From the NCBI RefSeq assembly GCF_030253575.1, contig NC_080561.1, positions 4,951,001-5,015,000 of the forward strand: 64,000 nt of DNA, read 5' to 3'. The DNA comes from Rhododendron vialii (Eukaryota > Streptophyta > Magnoliopsida > Ericales > Ericaceae). The translations under genes and the position numbers were made by a program. A model generated the notes under the pieces. The model was not told where the DNA came from. It ran no database searches and worked only from the letters and a program-made list of their open reading frames with translations. This document shows positions 35,001-45,240 of this stretch, piece by piece; positions within the stretch are counted from its first letter, which is position 1; each line of letters begins with the position of its first letter.

Positions 35001-36928
35001 TCGGGTAAGAAATCTGATCTGTTAAAGCATGTACCTAATGCAAGTTAGAGCTATGTTCAGATACTGTTATGTTTGTCAAATATGTGCAGTCTATGAAGCA
35101 CATATACATTGAGAAGGTATCATGTACGTTATGGGACCATATTAGATACCAATTGTTTTTCAATAGTTCGAGTATACCATTTCCTTATCTAGTTAAAATT
35201 TTGATAATTCGCTTCCACTTTGAATATGTATTTGACACTTTGGATGATGGTCCGGCCTAGCTTGCGATTGAGTTCTGGCCTTTCTTGTGGAGGTGTAGCA
35301 TAAGACTATGATGGATATGAGAGATACAAGAATCCCTTAATATACCTTATATACCATAAGATATAAAAGAAATAGGAAACAGATTAAACTGTGGTCAATT
35401 AGGTCCAAGTTCGTGTCCACGTAATGTAACTTCTATCTTTGTCATGTGAAAATGTTACTGAACTTTGAAAGTGAGAATAGTTTGTAACTTAAGAGGTGTA
35501 TGAAGACAGATAGCTTCTTGCATATTTAGTATGACAAACTTGCCTAGTTGCCTTCTGGTTTATATTCGTACATGTATAAAGCATAAATCGGACGTGGTAT
35601 ATATACAGCTTTGATATATGTATCATGATATTAGAATTTCTATCTGGGTGTGTTTTGAATCATGTCATACCCCATACCATATCAAACGTTCATAACTGGG
35701 TGCGGGTTGTATGCATATTGGTTGATGACTGGTAAAAAGCCCATAATGTCTACTCTCTGTCTCTGTTAAGGGAGAGTTGGAGGCAAATATAAAATTTATG
35801 TGGCCATATGTTATCTATATAGTTTCTGTACTATATGCCCAACCTTGATGTACTTTGTTTATTCAGGTAATGGAAAATTTACAAAATTTAACAATTTTAC
35901 AAGAGCTATGGTTGGGTCGGAATCGTATCAGAGCCATTAACCTATGTGGCCTCAAATGCATTAAGAAGATTAGCTTGCAAAGCAATCGCTTGACGTCTAT
36001 AGCAGGATTGGAGGTATTTCATTGCTTAAAATAATTTTGTTCACAAGGAATTCTTTGAGAAAAGCAGAACAGCATTTCTAGTTGGCATGGAAATGATGTA
36101 TTGTCATGTACTTTATGCCCTAATTTCCAGGAATGTGTTGCTCTTGAAGAACTTTACTTGAGCCATAATGGTATTGCTAAAATGGAAGGCCTGTCAGCCT
36201 TGGTAAATCTTCGGGTCCTGGATGTGTCATCCAATAAGCTAACAGCAGTTAACGACATTGAGAACCTGCCACAGTATGGATTCTCTTCCTCTCAGTCTAC
36301 GTCATCTGTTTTGAAACTTAATGTTGACCTCTTGCCTGATAATTCAATGCAGACTGGAGGATCTATGGCTTAATGACAACCAAATAACATCACTAGAAGG
36401 TATTGCCGAGGCAGTTTCTGGTTCAAGAGACAAGCTCACCACCATTTACCTTGAGCGTAATCCATGTGTACGTCTATTTCTTAGTCTATGGGTCTTAAAA
36501 ACTACATTACCTGCATATAAACCTTGTTGCTTTCAACTATTTGCTGCTTCTTATGTGGCTTTCCTTTGGGTGAGAGGCTCTGATTTGGACTTTCATGCTG
36601 GCCTGAAATTGTCAAGCCTTTTTTTTCCTTGCGTGTGATGATCTCATTTCAAATCTGTAGTCTCTTTGTTATACTGCTGCTACGGTTTTGACCTGCCGTC
36701 AGTTAATTGGATTTGCTTCTTCTAATGTTATTTAGAATCAAGTGGGTCTCCGCTGAACTGTTATACAATGCAAGTTACAATTAGCACAAGTACTTCTAGG
36801 AAGGAACATGTATTTGTCACCTAACTCGTTTCTTCAACTCCGTGCAGGCAAGTACTCCAAACTATGTGACCATTTTGAGACAAGTCTTTCCCAACATTCA
36901 ACAAATTGACTCTGCAGTATTTTCTTAG
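32087..36928 (+). CDS. Leucine-rich-repeat protein, SDS22-like regulatory subunit of protein phosphatase 1
   Basis: Six exons joined by GT/AG introns give an intact 338-residue protein: 32087-32386, 34774-35004, 35867-36013, 36131-36273, 36353-36467, 36848-36928. Phases agree at every junction; only the 36273/36353 intron splits a codon (CA|A, Gln). After an acidic N terminus (DDDDE, residues about 21-25) come about ten 22-residue SDS22-type repeats, for example LTELDLTANRLSALDPRIEH, ELYVSKNEVSKIEEIDHFHE, LQELWLGRNRIRAINL, LEELYLSHNGIAKMEGLSAL and LEDLWLNDNQITSLEGIA. A cap like that of SDS22 follows (LTTIYLERNPCASTPNYVTI LRQVFPNIQQIDS). In yeast and animals SDS22/PPP1R7 binds the PP1 catalytic subunit in nucleus and cytosol and controls its maturation; the plant role is inferred. 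Intron 1 (2.4 kb) contains transposon fragments. The promoter adjoins a MITE. Confidence 0.92.
32764..33350. mobile_element. LTR-like fragment in intron 1 of the SDS22-like gene
   Basis: GC-richer sequence beginning TGTGGGTGTTGGTTTCGAGA and containing GTCTGCCTTCTTCCGCTACC, ACGATCCCGATGCTCAAGTT AGTGAGTGGAGAAGATGGGG, a layout I recognise from plant LTR retrotransposon LTRs. It ends near CCCACTACA. A 5-bp target duplication was not found, so the boundaries are approximate. Confidence 0.5.
33659..34027. mobile_element. Possible MITE in intron 1
   Basis: GGGCTTCGTTTGGATGAACT at the left and the reverse complement GAGCCTTCGTTTGGATAGCT at the right form short imperfect terminal inverted repeats; the interior shows no coding. 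The target duplication is not clear. Confidence 0.45.
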
Positions 36929-37512
36929 AAGTTGCACTTGGTGGAATTTAAACTTGTAAAGCGAGGAAAGTTCGTGCCGGAAAGTTTTTCCCAAAATAAT
37001 GGCACCACCTCTTGACCTTGTCCTGTACTTATATTATTGCAGGCAAGCAGATGTTGCCTTGGTTTTATCTTACAAATCTGTTTTCATGTAAGGTTCCCTT
37101 CTGTGAAGCTCTAGGTTCTTCACTTTCACCTTTATTTTTCGGCAATGAAGACATATTTTTACTGTTGGGTGGGTTTTTTGAACATTTTTGTTTTGTTAGC
37201 AGTTAGCTGGGATGTTCATGGAACTCTCAATTGTGATGATGTACTTGTTTGTGCACTCAAAGTATTTATTAGAACCTTATGAGTGGCAAAGATATATGCA
37301 TCTCTCTCTCTCTCAATTGTGATGTTATACTCTCTTTTTTGGATAAACCAGCTTGAAATTAAAAAGAGGCTAACCGAATATACAACCTACAAATAAAACC
37401 AAATCAAAAGAGAGTCTACGTCAAGCTGCTACATAGGACTAGAAGCAAATTGAACAATTGTTTCCCATCCATCTAAGAGAGGGATACCAAACAGATGGGA
37501 AAAATACACATA
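36929..37512. other. 3' region of the SDS22-like gene
   Basis: 3' UTR and flank. The block at about 37251-37300 (GTGCACTCAAAGTATTTATT AGAAC..TTATGAGTGGCA) reappears at about 46890-46940 (GTGCACTCAAAAGATTTATT AAAACGTTATGAGAGGCA), so a dispersed repeat touches this region. A CT tract lies at 37301-37315. Confidence 0.4.
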
Positions 37513-37620
37513 CTAGGCAAGCGGCTCGTGCTAGCACGAGGTGTTTCATGCCAGCACGAGGTGTTTCATGCCTGTTATTGGTAGGAGGTGTCTCACGCCT
37601 GTTATTGGTAGGAGGTGTTG
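37513..37620 (-). mobile_element. Helitron 3' terminus (minus strand) with hairpin and CTAG end
   Basis: Read on the minus strand the sequence ends hairpin - 8 nt - CTAG, followed by T (37512). The hairpin is a perfect 16-bp palindrome CTCGTGCTAGCACGAG at 37525-37540. This is the defining Helitron 3' end (short hairpin about 10 nt before CTRR, insertion between A and T). Just inside are repeated motifs GAGGTGTTTCATGCC and GAGGTGTCTCACGCC. A second copy of the same terminus is at 58203. Confidence 0.85.
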
Positions 37621-38722
37621 CGTAGTGACATCTGAATTCATGGGAAACTTGTTAAATCGTATGATCAGTTCCTTGATGCTCTACGTGGGCAGCAATTGCT
37701 TCATCACCACTATGAGCAATGACATAGTAATCACGGCGATTATTATTTCCAAAAACTTGATGATCCCTATAAAAACCAGTGGATGAACGGAGCACAGATT
37801 CGTGTAATTGAATTGCAAAACCACAAAAAGACAGGCACAAAATACACGATCAGAGAATATATGGAAGTTATTAGCTTCAGTACATTAACTAAATCTATGA
37901 ATATATAAACCAGATCCCATATCATTGGTACCATCTTGAACGCAGAAATTATGTACAAATAGACCACCGCATCTATATATGCTACAATACAAAGCATTGA
38001 AGAGCAGGGTCCAATGCACCATCACATTAGAGCAACGCAGAACACACGGAGGCTATATTACAGCTCCCAAACTCACAACAACACATGAAGCACAGAAATC
38101 GAAATCTGCTAAACCGAAAATCTAAGCACTCACCACAACAATAGTAACAATAAATCCAGCAAACTCTTTCGCTCTTCCTGAATGTGCGCGTGTGAATAAG
38201 TGATCAACACAGTAAAGCATGGTAAAATTCTCTCTCTTCCTCTTTCTTTATACGCGTAGGCACATGTGCAAATATTTGTCTTTACCTCTAGTATACAACA
38301 GAAAAAGAAAATGCTGCAAATAATGGTGAAATATAGAAATTCCAGATGTAAGTTCCTGATCATGGAATGGATAAAAAAAATGAAATTCACATGCTCATAT
38401 GCAAGGCCTTTGAAGAAATTGATAAAGCTTCCAGCTGATTAACTTTGTATGTAATACTTTGAAGTAACGGCAAAGCCAATTACACAAAAGGGAGTTTCAT
38501 ACATCTTCATGACAAAGAACATGAACCAAAAGATTTGTCTTGAGTTTTTAGAAAGGTTTGTAGCTAGAATAGTAGAGATGGCTGCAAATTATGGACATCA
38601 AAAGATTTGCTGCAATGTCTACTATTTTAAGAGGTAGAACAAAAGGTTTGCTTCATAGGGCTTCTTCCTTTTTTTGCTCGTTCTTGAAAGGCTCCACAGG
38701 GCTATCTTGTTCCATGGTGTCG

Positions 38723-41019
38723 TCATTTGTTGATGACTACTATTGAGAGTGCCTTCGCTCCACCCTTCTTTAGGGTGTTTGGGCTTAGATTCTGGCTTGA
38801 TGGTTGCTCAGGTGCTTGCTGATCAGGAACTGTGTTGTAAACAGAGTGGACATTGAAGACTCATTGGCTAATTGCTCCATATGTGTACATGGATGCCTTT
38901 AGGATGAGGACCCATTTTTTGGGAGTGGATAGCTTCTGAATCATTTCAACTGACAGATTACCCTGTGCAATGTTTTATGTTAGTTGATTGTGCGGTGTTT
39001 AATGTAGGCAGGTTAATGTAGTGAAGCGAAGGTGTTATATAACGTACATCAGTTGTATTATTGACCATTTCTGCTGCAATGATGTCATAAAGCTGTTCTG
39101 CCTTTTCTGCAAATACAGTGGCAGGGATGGATCCAGTTGATCTGCGATCTCCACATTGAATTTGAGCCTGCAGATAGTTTACATTTAATGAGAGGTTATT
39201 TGTGCTAAAAGTCTGAACATGAGCATGAATTGAATAGCATGTATGGATCTTAGCAGCAACGAGGATTGTTCTTGTAGTGGTCAAGGTATCGGTAAAGCGT
39301 TAGTTCAGTCTAGTCATTCATCAATAAGTTTTTTTTTTTTTACTTAAGTATGTAGAATAAAGCAGAAATAAAGTGGATAGGTTACAAAGAGCTTTCCAAT
39401 TTCTGCTATTGGTAATTGTGGCTAGCCCATGATTCTCTTTTTTTCACGTAAGGTGCACAAAGCTCAGCATCTACTATAGCAAAAACCATTCAAACTTATG
39501 ATAATAACTCACATGGGTATGAGAAAAGGAGCAAAAAAGGGGGGTTATCAGGAAGGAGCTGGATACAGTGAGGAAGTAGAGTTTAACCCTTTGTATCTAA
39601 TATGCATCCACATGTAGATTCAACTACTCACAAGAAAAAGGTCCAAAGGATGGAAGTGGGAAATCTAATTTCCAAAGCTTTTTACCGAAAGCCATCTCAG
39701 TTGTTAGTTATTAATGTGAAATGTTATACTACAATGCAATCCATGATGCTATGAATGCTGGAAGAAGTATGATACAGTACATTTCTAACAGCAATAATCA
39801 ATTAGCTAAGACATAGAAGTAACGAGACAGTAGATATTGTGATGTGATCGAAGTTTTGCATGCAGTTGTCTTTATGCTAACGGCATGTTAAATACATATT
39901 TTTATAACTATGACACAGTAGATTTCTAGCAGCAATAAACGATTAGTTAAGATATTCCCATAAACACTAAGCAAGTTAAGATACATATGCACCAAGTCAA
40001 GATGTTTGGGGAAAACTGATATGATTTTCCACAATGGTGAACTTACGCTAAAGCTGCTGATAAAAAAAATAGAAATAAAAAAACTTATGCTAAAGCCTAT
40101 TAGTTGGCGACAATGGTTAATTTATGCGAAGTGTATTTGAAGGGAGCTTAGCCAGAGGTACAGGATGTAATCGATATCTAAAAGGAGGGCTGCAATATTT
40201 TTGTCCTCTAGATGAATATGGAACTTATACGAACCACCGATATAATCTATTTCCAAACTTTCACTTAAGCAGATAGTGGTTAGACCATAGTGATTAGTAA
40301 GGTTGAAATGATATACAAAAGTTCAATGACTTTGAATGTTTTGTAACATAAGCAAACAGATATAATGCATGAGTGCCCATTCATACTAATGCAAAACAAA
40401 AGGACAAACAGAATGCTAGATAGATGGTATGTACTGAATAGGTGTAGATAGTGAAGTTTGTTACCTTAGTAATGGTGGCACTTTTTGATCACAATAGTTA
40501 CACCAAAAGTTGCCATCAGCATGAGCATAAGTGGCTCTATTGCAGTTCGAGCAAGATAGGTAGTAAAATTTCTGATTGAAGTCAAAACACTTGGACGGTG
40601 GCTTCTACGCTTGGATATTCAGGCTTGCATGAATAGTGCATAAAGAGAAAGAATGAGATTGTAGCTATGTTTAAGAATTGATGTATTGATATATTGCAGT
40701 TAAAGTGAATTATGCTATTGTTAGAGACTAATTACCTCAATTACCGATGTTGGTAAATCGACCATTGAAATGATGTCATCAGCAGTAGGTTTCTTATGTG
40801 CAGCTCTTTGAAGATTTGCTGTTGGAAGATTGTTGATTTTTTCAGCATTTGTGATGCACCTTGAGGGGTTTGGAAAAACAGTGAAATAAGTAGGCAAATA
40901 ATTTGATTGAATTTGTTTTGTTTGTATATATAATTCTTACCATTTGTTAAGTGCTATTGCTTCTGGAAAAGATGGATTGAATATGAATGCAGATGGACCA
41001 CGTGTTGATAGGCTTCCAC
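38723..41019 (-). pseudogene. Decayed RPA1-like (replication protein A 70 kDa) gene within the Helitron
   Basis: Five exon-like blocks on the minus strand with GT/AG borders: 41019-40941, 40859-40736, 40604-40465, 39167-39048, 38962-38723. The junction of the first two splits a Trp codon cleanly. Block 1 encodes STRGPSAFIFNPSFPEAIAL, typical of the end of an RPA DNA-binding OB fold. Block 3 encodes the C4 zinc finger of the C-terminal OB fold (FYYLSCSNCNRAT..., then GNFWCNYCDQKVPPLL). Block 4 encodes TGSIPATVFAEKAEQLYDII, again RPA1. Damage: the frame entering block 4 changes near 39140 (a single-base shift), and block 5 has an in-frame TGA at 38861-38863. N-terminal exons were not found. Plant Helitrons often carry RPA-like genes, and the strand agrees with the Helitron end at 37513. 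Confidence 0.8.
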
Positions 41020-42140
41020 CTATTTTTTGTGGTTAGATTGCAGTAGTCAGAGTTTGGAATTGAGCATAAGGCATAGTATGAAGTAAATACTACTGAATAA
41101 TGTAATTTTTATGTATTCATATGGACAAGGGGGGAAATATTTTGTGCATGAAGTCAGTCTACAAAGGCCTAAGACTAAACTTTGACGGCAATGGCGAAAC
41201 TTGCTCTTATGATCAGATTAGTTAAGCTGATGTGTGTACAAGGCTCAGAAAAGCAGAATTAGATAGTGAAACCTTTGACTTAAATGTATTGAAAGTTTCA
41301 AAGTAAGACTAGTTAATTGTTCTTTAGAGTTCAGAGTAAATTATGCACGGATGCACTGGCGGCTCCAGGAATTTGTGGTAGGGTGTTCAAAAATTACCTT
41401 AACTCTACTGGCTAATTTATTAACCAATAATATATGTACAAAATCTCATAAATTAGTATAAATAGTGTGGTAAAAAAACATAGCCTCTATTCTAAAAAAA
41501 AAAAACTACGAGACAAAATGAGAACTAAAATATATACTGTGTTTTTTACAAAAAAAAAAAAAATAGTTATTTTTTTGAAGTTGTCGTATTGTGTACTAGA
41601 CAGTGTTTCGAGAATGAGGGGGTATAATTTTTTACAGTTGTCTTAGACGAGTTTTCATATTTTGTATCAACATTTAACCAGCGTATTAATCTACTAAATT
41701 CCCTTTGAATAAAATTGTAGCAAGTATGTTGGGTAGACCTTTTAAAAAATATGTTGCTTTTTAAGATGACATGATGGGATATTTTATCGTAGTCTTAATT
41801 CGAAGGAATATTAGAAAGTTAAAGGAATTTTGCAACGTAGTTGAATTTTTTATAGCTTTTATCCGTAATTCTATAAGCTAACTAAACAAAAAAAATATGT
41901 TATTGTCATAAATGCAAAATTAACACATTTAAGCCATCAACAATATAGATGGAGAGAGAATGTATAACATAATACTTACTCCTATAGATTCTTCTTTCTT
42001 TTTCTCTTTTTTATTTATTTATTATGATTGTGAGCTATATTTGAGGTAATCTGTTGAGTATTCAAATATGAATTACCTGGATTGATGGGTTGTAAGTGGG
42101 TATGGAGTGTTTAATTGGTTTTGGGTTAGGTGTTCAAGAC

Positions 42141-44102
42141 CATAATTGTTAAAAACTTACAATATATGATACATATCTTACGATTTGTATCGTCTCCTTT
42201 GGAGAAGGATGCGTATCCCATCATGTATATTTTTTGTATAAAAATCATACGATACGATCACGTATCTTACGATTTATACGCGTATCCTATTCTGTACGTA
42301 TCCTACGATTACTTATTCAAAAAAAGTCGGACCTTATTTCAAGAAGCAAAATCCCAAATGCATTAATCTAAGCCGTTTGATCTAATTATGGCATTTTTTA
42401 AACCCTTTAATAGAAATTCAACCTCAATGTAAGTTTTGTATAAAAGAAAGAATCATACTTCGATTGTATTTTGTCTTACTTTTATTTTCCTAACAAATGT
42501 AGCATAAAGCCTTAATGTAATAGGCTTCTGTTGAGAGACTTGAAATTTTGCATCTTAAATTTTTTTTAAATATAAGCATAGTTTGTTGGTGTTATTAAGT
42601 GTATCTACTTCTTAATTATATTTTAATTATGATTAACGTTGTTAAAACATAAAATAAATTTAGAATTTTGACAAAGCTCCAATTGACAAAACCTAAATAT
42701 GATAGATATAATCGAAAAAGATATAAATATCTAGTTCTTAGAAACTCTAAAATATTTAGCGCTCTAGAATATTCTTGTGAAATATCTAGAGTTTTTTTTT
42801 TTTTTTTGAGGATTTGTCTCATGTGTAATTCTAGAATTATCTCAAAATTTATCTTATATGAAAATATCTTTATACTAGAGTCTTCCATGGAGTAGTACAA
42901 ATAGGGATGAATTCTAACCATTTTGTACCAAGCCAAAAAAAGGGGACCGATAATGCCACGAACGATAGTGTTAGTGCCACGAAACTTTACCACAAATGAC
43001 TCTCTTTGCCCTCATTCTTCCTGACACGTTTTCTGGTTTTTCCTTCCAACTCTCTTTCCTGGTTCTCTCATCTTTCGTGTTCCTTTTCCAATGTCTCTTT
43101 TGTTTTACCCTTGCGTGGATTAACCACATTTTCCTTCATTCCCACCGTCACCTTCCGCCGCCACGGCACCACCAACGCCACCTGTACAATCTCCAAACTT
43201 GGATTGTATGCAACCGATTTCGTACAACACCCTTTGTAAATCTCTCCATCACAAACTATAAAGCAACCCAAAATGGGTACCCACTACAAGGGGGCATGTG
43301 AGTTATTCGCAGCTTATAAATCTACAATTTCCAATTGGAATTCATTTTCATTCATGTGATTTTGGATAACCATTACAACAAATGGGATTTTCGAATTGGG
43401 TAGGGTTTGGAACTTTGGATCTGTAATCCATTGTCATGAGGGTCAAAAGGAGAGGGGTTTGTTCATTTAAAAGAACGAAGAGTCCAAATGGTTTGGAGAG
43501 GAACCAAATTAAGGGTTTGAAATCGGCGGGTTTCTCATATTTTTCTTCATCTTGTTCGGATGTGATGAGGAATTGAAGATTGTGGTGTGGCGGGAGTCTT
43601 GAGAAACTAGCGACAGTGACCCCAGGGGCGGTGGAGATGGCGAAGGCGCTTGTCAACGAGGTTGGTTGCGGGAAACTGCTTGTCATGTCAATGCATACCA
43701 GGTTGGCCATCCACATGGTGACGATGGTGGACTTGGTGGCAAGTGGTGGGGTCTTCGGGATAAAGAAAAGAAAAGAAGGCAAGAGGAGAGAGAGAAGGAG
43801 ATCAGAAACAGAGGAACGAAAGCAAGAAAGAGAGAACATTTGTCAACTTTAGAGGGCAAGAGTGTCAATTCGGTTTAATCTCTCGTGGCAGTAAAAGAAC
43901 TAGTCGTGGCATTAGCAGCCTCCCAAAAAAAAGCCCCACTCTTGTCTTTAGTTTCTCCCTCTTCCAAAAATGTTGTCTAACTACATAACAGAAACTCTTA
44001 CTCTTCCAGCAAACGTATTTCAAGATATACGATACGTATCTTGATACGAACTATACAAGTGAAAAAAACGATACACAATACGTATCCCGATTTGAAAACA
44101 TT
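42141..44102. mobile_element. MULE-like element nested in the hAT element, 9-bp target duplication
   Basis: The nonamer GTTCAAGAC occurs immediately outside both ends (42132-42140 and 44103-44111). Terminal zones (about 150 bp left, 110 bp right) are both rich in GATACGTATC-type motifs in opposite order, consistent with diverged long inverted repeats. Nine-base duplications are typical of Mutator-like elements. No transposase is seen. About 1 kb of its interior is another insertion. Confidence 0.7.
42942..43922. mobile_element. Innermost TIR element nested in the MULE-like element
   Basis: Left GGGGACCGATAATGCCACG and right (reverse complement GAGGCTGCTAATGCCACG) are inverted repeats. They continue for about 60 bp through GTGCCACGA and CTTTGCCCTC (right arm: CTGCCACGAGAG, CTTGCCCTC). 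CCAAAAAAA (9 bp, low complexity) flanks both ends (42933-42941 and 43923-43931). The 981-bp interior has a GC-richer stretch (43570-43760) with open frames on both strands but no recognised domain; it could be a captured gene piece. Confidence 0.7.
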
Positions 44103-44258
44103 GTTCAAGACTATTACAATTGCATTGACATTTGAGTTGGGTGTTCAAAGTAATGTTAGACCAAAAACACTTTATATGTATTCTAAACAAAAAAAAATTT
44201 GTTTTGGGTGTTCAGTTGATCATGGAACCATCCATGTAGAGCCACCTCTGCACGGATG

Positions 44259-44629
44259 AAGTATAATACAATTTATTGAGACAAAATAAAAAGATCGATG
44301 CTCGATATGGAAATACATTATTGAGTTTAGGCATTGGGATTGTGTGTCAAGCTTGAGCCCAGGTTTGACAGGTGATTCTGGTACATTTTTTTATGAGGTG
44401 AGGTTGAGCTTATGGAAGGTTGGGTTGAGTTGGGTTGGTTTGTTTGCAATTCTACTCATAGGTAAAGCATTTCTACCGTCAATATACTATCGACGAAGTA
44501 TATTGAGACGTAAGCATTGAGCGTAAAAGCACAAATACAGAGGTTGGAAACTCATGAAGCCAAAAAATGTGTAACAAATAAGATTAACGTAGGGAATATG
44601 TTCTGAATATGTTTTATTAGTCTTGTACG

Positions 44630-44638
<9 letters not shown>
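44259..44638. other. AT-rich DNA
   Basis: Nothing recognised. Confidence 0.3.
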
Positions 44639-44674
<36 letters not shown>

Positions 44675-44711
44675 CCCCCCCCCCCCCCCCCCCTCGCGCA
44701 CACACACACCC
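44639..44711. repeat. Compound (TC)n-(C)22-(CA)n low-complexity tract
   Basis: About 33 bp TC, then 22 consecutive C (44672-44693), TCGCG, then CA repeats and a C-run. A 22-base homopolymer of C is rare and prone to slippage and sequencing error. Confidence 0.95.
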
Positions 44712-45142
44712 CCCTTAGGAACCCACCCAAGGGTGATGAAGCCATTAAATGAGCTACAGACGTTTACACAGATAACTCACTCCACAAATCTAAGAATTTG
44801 TGTTACACATGTATAACCTTCCCAACTCGTCGCAAAAATTTACAAGCGGAAAGCAGAAAATTTAACCATCGGGTTACAAGAATCAGATGACAGTAATTGA
44901 ACCCGAAAGTAACAAAAGTAATCACCTTTCTTCAGACATTCCCTAAACCCTAAACACGCAACTGCACACCGAAATCAACCTCACGAAAAAAAACACGCAA
45001 CTGCAAAAACACGTCCATAAATCGATATAGAAAATAGAAATCCAAGACAAGAGAAACAAGAACCGAACCTAAAGGAACGAGTAACAACCGCTGATTTCGC
45101 CACCGCTGATTTCTTTCGTTTTTTAGTCAGTCTCCAACATAG

Positions 45143-45191
<49 letters not shown>

Positions 45192-45240
45192 TCTATCTGC
45201 TCCAAACCAAACGAAGGAAAGGTAAAGGCAAAAGCGGAGA
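44712..45240. other. Leader-like sequence on the minus strand
   Basis: On the minus strand this resembles a plant 5' UTR: a GA tract (45148-45184), GTTTAGGGTTTAGGG telo-box-like sequence near 44945-44958, and a possible donor AAAG|GTGATT at about 44926. No coding exon could be attached. It could be a non-coding first exon captured by a transposon or of an unseen gene. Confidence 0.3.

Larger units (their letters stand above)
41354..44250. mobile_element. Non-autonomous hAT-like element with 8-bp target duplication, host of nested insertions
   Basis: Starts CACTGGCGGCTCCA and ends TAGAGCCACCTCTG, whose reverse complement CAGAGGTGGCTCTA matches at 10 of 14 positions. The octamer CACGGATG flanks both ends (41346-41353 and 44251-44258), the length typical of hAT insertions. 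Total 2,897 bp, of which about 1,971 bp is a later insertion (with its target copy), leaving a 926-bp element without transposase. It lies upstream of the decayed RPA1 exons; whether it is inside the Helitron is unknown because the Helitron 5' end was not found. Confidence 0.85.

Noticed and set aside
38723-41019. Functional RPA1 gene
   Set aside because: The reading frame shifts near 39140, a TGA interrupts the last block, and N-terminal exons are missing.
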